DNA of 9,800 nucleotides, taken from an uncultured Actinomycetes bacterium. GTDB lineage: Bacteria > Actinomycetota > Actinomycetes > Nanopelagicales > Nanopelagicaceae. Location: NCBI GenBank assembly GCA_903921405.1, contig CAIXPV010000115.1, positions 1 through 9,800 on the forward strand. Reading direction: 5' to 3'. Below the pieces are notes generated by a model. It worked only from the letters and a program-made list of their open reading frames with translations, was not told the DNA's origin and ran no database searches. Position 1 is the first letter of the stretch, and every line of letters begins with the position of its first letter. This document shows, piece by piece, positions 6,934 to 9,800 of this stretch. The position numbers and the translations under genes are program-made.

Positions 6934-8084
6934 GGATCCTACATATCGCTAACTTTTACGGCCCTAAATCAGGCGGAATACGTACAACTCTGCATGAACT
7001 CGGCGCCGGATACATAGCTAAAGGACATGAATTTACGTACATCGTCCCCGGAAATGGTTTTTACTGCGAAGAAACTCCTAGTGGCCGAAAAATAACTGTG
7101 CCCTCCTTTATCCTTCCATTTAGTGGTGGTTACCGCATCATTAGAAACAACCCAGATATTAAGAAGTTGATTATTACGCTCAAGCCACAGGTACTTGAAG
7201 TATCCGATCGCTTCACTTTGTCGGCAATAGGTGCATGGGCTGGACGTCGCAAGATTAAGACAGTCGTATTTAGTCATGAGACTTTGACTGGATTGCTCTC
7301 GCACTACTTTCCCTTTCCTGTAACGCGATTCGTAGATTGGCATAACCGTCGCTTAGCTCGCCGATTTGATCATGTTATTGCGACGACAGCCTTTGCCGCC
7401 AAAGAGTTCGAGCGCATCGAGATTGAAAACCTAGTCCGAATTCCACTTGGTGTTGATCTTGAAACTTTCAGTCCGAACCGTAGAGATGAGGCTTTGCGCT
7501 TAGAACTGCTCAAAGGTGCAGACGTACTTTTAATTCACTGTGGCCGTATGTCTCATGAAAAGGAGCCGGCACGATCCCTTGATGCTCTAAAGATTCTTTT
7601 AGCACAAGGAATTAATGCTCGCTTGGTCTATGTTGGTATTGGGCCACTGTTTAAAAAACTGCGAGAACAATCAAGGGGCTTACCGGTTAGTTTTCTTGGC
7701 TATATCGCCGATCGAAATCTTCTTGCAAATATTCTGGCATCGGCCGATGTTTCATTAGCCCCTGGCCCCATCGAGACTTTCTGTTTAGCGGCCTTGGAAT
7801 CCCTTGCTTCAGGGACTCCAGTAGTTGCATCAAGCACCAGCGCAGTTGGAGAGTTCTTACTTCTAGATAGTGCATTCCCCGTTGGAGCCATTGCTGGCAA
7901 CAATCCCCGTGAATTTGCAGAATCTATTAAATCTGTAATAACGATGAGAACTTTGAATCGAAAGCTTGCATCTAACTGCCAGCATCAAGCCGAGAACTAT
8001 CCATGGAGTTCAACAATCTCTTTAATGCTCACTTTGCATGGGGAACAGCCAAACATATCGAATAAGCGATTGCGAGTTGCATAA
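6930..8084 (+). CDS. GT4 family glycosyltransferase, second of a tandem pair
   Basis: This 384-residue GT-B protein is related to, but clearly different from, its upstream neighbour. The N-terminus MRILHIANFYGPKSGGIRTTLHELG (1-25) has the GT4 glycine-rich acceptor-side loop. VVFSHETLTGLLSHYF (112-127) takes the place of the neighbour's YQTD segment. The donor half shows IPLGVDLETFSP (171-182), HCGRMSHEKEP (203-213) with the basic R206 and K211 positions, FLGYIADRNLLANILASADV (255-274), and the E-x7-E motif ETFCLAALE (E282, E290), then LASGTPVVASSTSAVGEFL. No signal peptide or membrane segment is seen. It overlaps the first glycosyltransferase by four bases and its stop directly abuts the next GTG. 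It probably adds another hexose in the same glycolipid or polysaccharide pathway; sugar and acceptor are unknown. Confidence 0.86.
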   Translation: MRILHIANFYGPKSGGIRTTLHELGAGYIAKGHEFTYIVPGNGFYCEETPSGRKITVPSFILPFSGGYRIIRNNPDIKKLIITLKPQVLEVSDRFTLSAIGAWAGRRKIKTVVFSHETLTGLLSHYFPFPVTRFVDWHNRRLARRFDHVIATTAFAAKEFERIEIENLVRIPLGVDLETFSPNRRDEALRLELLKGADVLLIHCGRMSHEKEPARSLDALKILLAQGINARLVYVGIGPLFKKLREQSRGLPVSFLGYIADRNLLANILASADVSLAPGPIETFCLAALESLASGTPVVASSTSAVGEFLLLDSAFPVGAIAGNNPREFAESIKSVITMRTLNRKLASNCQHQAENYPWSSTISLMLTLHGEQPNISNKRLRVA

Positions 8085-8933
8085 GTGAATACCCTTGCAA
8101 CTTTTGTCATTCTTGGTGACAGCGCAGCTGCCGGAACTGGCGATGCGGATAAGAATGGTGCATTGCGAGGGTGGAGCTACTACCTTGCTCAGCACTTCAA
8201 TCAACCCCTTGTCTATGCCAACTTGTCTCGACCTGGTGCCCAATCAACTGAAGTTGTTATCGATCAACTTCCTAAGGCGCTAACACTTGAACCGACTTTG
8301 ACGGCCGTCATAGTTGGTGGAAACGATGCTTTGCGAAATGGTTTCAGTCCACAACTTTTACGCGAAAATCTTCGTATGACGCTTATGCAGTTGCGTGAGA
8401 TTGGTTCAGAGATCATTTTGCTGCAGCTACATGAACCGACCAAGATTGCGCCGCTACCTAAGACTTTAGGAAAAGTTCTTAACCGCCGAATTAATTCAGT
8501 CAATGCAGTTGTCAGAGCGGTGGGTTCCGAGTTTGGAGCTCACGTATTGGCTGTGCGCGATATCCCCAATGTCTACGATAGAAATCGTTGGCATGTTGAT
8601 CGCATGCATCCATCAAAGCACGGCCACCAGATTTTGGCGCATAGCTTTAGAGAGATCCTTTCCCCTCGCTGGGATATCTCCCCCGTGCATATCGATCCAG
8701 TAACGACTCGTGCGAAAAAAGATTCGCTGGTATGGATGCTGCGACATGCAACTCCATGGTTCATCAAGCGCAGCGTAGATTTGCTGCCCGCCGCACTCAT
8801 CTTAGTAATGGGTGAATATATTAAGATTCTTACCCGGCGCAATCCGGATGCGCAGGCAACCTTATATTTTCCTGAGTTCGTCAACCATCGAGAATCTGGA
8901 ATACCTCAAGTTCGAGAGGCCCGTGTCTCTTAA
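8085..8933 (+). CDS. SGNH/GDSL-family hydrolase with C-terminal extension
   Basis: This is a serine esterase/lipase-fold protein of 282 residues. Block I is VILGDSAAAGTGD with nucleophile S13, block II is NLSRPGA (G51), block III is VGGND (N80), and block V is DRMHPSKHG with D172 and H175, so the whole catalytic set is present. No signal peptide precedes block I, which starts about ten residues in, so the protein should act in the cytoplasm. Beyond the core (about residue 200) there is an extension containing a hydrophobic stretch (VDLLPAALILVMGEYIKIL, 231-249) that might touch the membrane. The GTG start follows the previous stop with no gap and only a weak ribosome site. The link with two glycosyltransferases suggests it removes or edits acyl groups on a glycolipid or sugar; the substrate is unknown and this role is inference. 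Confidence 0.85.
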   Translation: MNTLATFVILGDSAAAGTGDADKNGALRGWSYYLAQHFNQPLVYANLSRPGAQSTEVVIDQLPKALTLEPTLTAVIVGGNDALRNGFSPQLLRENLRMTLMQLREIGSEIILLQLHEPTKIAPLPKTLGKVLNRRINSVNAVVRAVGSEFGAHVLAVRDIPNVYDRNRWHVDRMHPSKHGHQILAHSFREILSPRWDISPVHIDPVTTRAKKDSLVWMLRHATPWFIKRSVDLLPAALILVMGEYIKILTRRNPDAQATLYFPEFVNHRESGIPQVREARVS

Positions 8934-8970
8934 TTCGCAAAACTCCCAGTAAACAGGGCAGAATTACCCC
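8934..8970 (+). promoter_or_regulatory. Short gap before glgX with a possible internal promoter
   Basis: This is the longest gap in the rightward string. CAGAAT at 8959-8964 matches the -10 consensus at four of six bases and lies six bases before the glgX GTG. TTCGCA at 8934-8939 is a possible -35, but the 19-base spacing is long. AGGG at 8955-8958 is too far (12 bases) to be a good Shine-Dalgarno. The gap could therefore carry a separate leaderless promoter for glgX. No terminator hairpin is visible. Confidence 0.3.
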
Positions 8971-9800
8971 GTGCTACCTGCAGATCCGCGAACCCTTGGC
9001 GCCACCGTTACAGATGGTGGCACGAACTTTGCCATCTGGTCTAACGCCGCCGATGCCATTGAGTTATGCCTCTTTAATGAGGTCAACGGAAAACTAGAAG
9101 AAACTCGTTTTGCTATGAGCCATCGCAATGGCCCGATTTGGCATGGCTATCTTGCTGGAGTGCGACCAGGTCAGCGCTACGGATATCGCGTCTATGGTCC
9201 ATGGGCACCTGAACGCGGAGTGCGATTTAACGCAGCAAAGTTACTAATTGATCCATACACGCATGTTCTAGATGGGCAACTTTCCTATGTCCCGGAAATT
9301 TACGGACATAGCGCACTCGATGCAACTGGTGACGGTGATCTATCGGTTCGCGATGATCGAGACAGTGCAAGCTTTGTTCCTTACAGCGTTGTTAGCGATC
9401 ATCGAGTGCGCGAGGTTAATCGTCCGTTGGTTCCGTGGGCCAAGACAATTATTTATGAGGCCCATGTTCAGGGCTTAACTGCTAAGAACTCATCGATTGA
9501 CGAGAATGAACGTGGAACTTATAAAGGTCTCGGGCATCCCAGCACGATTGCGCATTTGAAATCCTTAGGTGTCACAGCCCTTGAACTTCTACCCGTAGCA
9601 GCATCTGTGACTGAGCCAGCGATTTATTCTCGAGGGCGCAAAAACTATTGGGGGTATAACTCCATTGCCTTTAGCACCCTCAATAATGACTATGCCTGCA
9701 CCGATGATCCGATCAAAGAGTTACAAGATTCAATTGATCAACTACACAACGCTGGAATCGAAGTTATTTTAGATGTGGTGTACAACCACACTGCCGAAGG
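8971..9800 (+). CDS. glgX: Glycogen debranching enzyme GlgX (C-terminus cut off by window edge)
   Basis: GlgX hydrolyses alpha-1,6 branch linkages, mainly on short side chains left by phosphorylase, in glycogen breakdown. The visible 276 residues hold an N-terminal CBM48-type domain (about 8-100), with LGATVTDGGTNFAIWSNAADAIELCLF (9-35), WHGYLAGVRPGQRYGYRVYGPW (57-78) and FNAAKLLIDPY. The start of the GH13 catalytic barrel follows, with IIYEAHVQGLT (160-170), GHPSTIAHLKSLGVTALELLPV (188-209), NYWGYNSIAF (225-234) and conserved region I, DVVYNH (268-273), at the edge. The catalytic Asp and Glu lie outside the window. GTG 8971 is the only usual start codon between an in-frame TAA at 8950 and the conserved region. 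A TreX-type isoamylase is a close alternative name. It follows the SGNH gene by 37 bases on the same strand. Confidence 0.94.
   Translation, partial: MLPADPRTLGATVTDGGTNFAIWSNAADAIELCLFNEVNGKLEETRFAMSHRNGPIWHGYLAGVRPGQRYGYRVYGPWAPERGVRFNAAKLLIDPYTHVLDGQLSYVPEIYGHSALDATGDGDLSVRDDRDSASFVPYSVVSDHRVREVNRPLVPWAKTIIYEAHVQGLTAKNSSIDENERGTYKGLGHPSTIAHLKSLGVTALELLPVAASVTEPAIYSRGRKNYWGYNSIAFSTLNNDYACTDDPIKELQDSIDQLHNAGIEVILDVVYNHTAE

Noticed and set aside
6655..7829. Near-repeat GCTTCAGGGgtTCCAGT / GCTTCAGGGacTCCAGT in the two glycosyltransferases (about 6655 and 7807)
   Set aside because: It encodes the same conserved LASG-x-PVVA segment in both paralogues, so it reflects protein homology rather than a DNA repeat element.
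1..9800. CRISPR array, insertion sequence, tRNA/rRNA gene, riboswitch or strong intrinsic terminator
   Set aside because: No repeat-spacer pattern, transposase frame, cloverleaf-like tract or GC stem followed by a T run was seen; nearly every base lies in a conserved gene.

Overview
This window looks like a chromosomal housekeeping region of a streamlined actinobacterium with moderate GC (about mid-40s to 50 percent by eye). The gene order etfB-etfA-cysteine desulfurase-mnmA-ligA matches the broad order of the fixA/fixB-iscS-trmU-ligA region in mycobacteria and other Actinobacteria. The zinc finger of LigA (CPNARSCPAQ) and the MgtA-like mannosyltransferase are also actinobacterial in style. 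Low GC, very tight packing and overlapping genes would suit the freshwater acI group (Nanopelagicales, for example Ca. Planktophila). That placement is an inference; no rRNA or other marker is present.

Layout: positions 1-5670 hold one leftward gene string, read from right to left as etfB (5670-4885), etfA (4888-3935), a class V cysteine desulfurase (3924-2779), mnmA (2782-1709) and ligA (from 1709, running off the left edge). Adjacent genes overlap by 1-4 bases or lie 10 bases apart, so this is almost certainly one operon. A 123-base divergent control region (5671-5793) holds candidate promoters for both directions and a perfect 6+4+6 inverted repeat over the likely etfB -10 box. Positions 5794-9800 hold a rightward string: an MgtA/PimC-like GT4 glycosyltransferase, a second GT4 glycosyltransferase, an SGNH-family hydrolase, and glgX (running off the right edge).

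How they work together: EtfB and EtfA form the electron transfer flavoprotein. The desulfurase most likely supplies persulfide sulfur to MnmA for 2-thiolation of tRNA wobble uridine. LigA seals nicks during DNA replication and repair. The rightward genes point to envelope glycolipid synthesis (two glycosyltransferases and a lipase/esterase-fold protein), followed by glycogen debranching by GlgX.

No mobile element, CRISPR array, RNA gene, prophage, broken gene or convincing terminator was found. The region is mostly ordinary; the points worth a second look are the control region at 5671-5793, the apparently leaderless first genes, the coupled desulfurase-MnmA pair, and the SGNH protein placed between glycosyltransferases and glgX.
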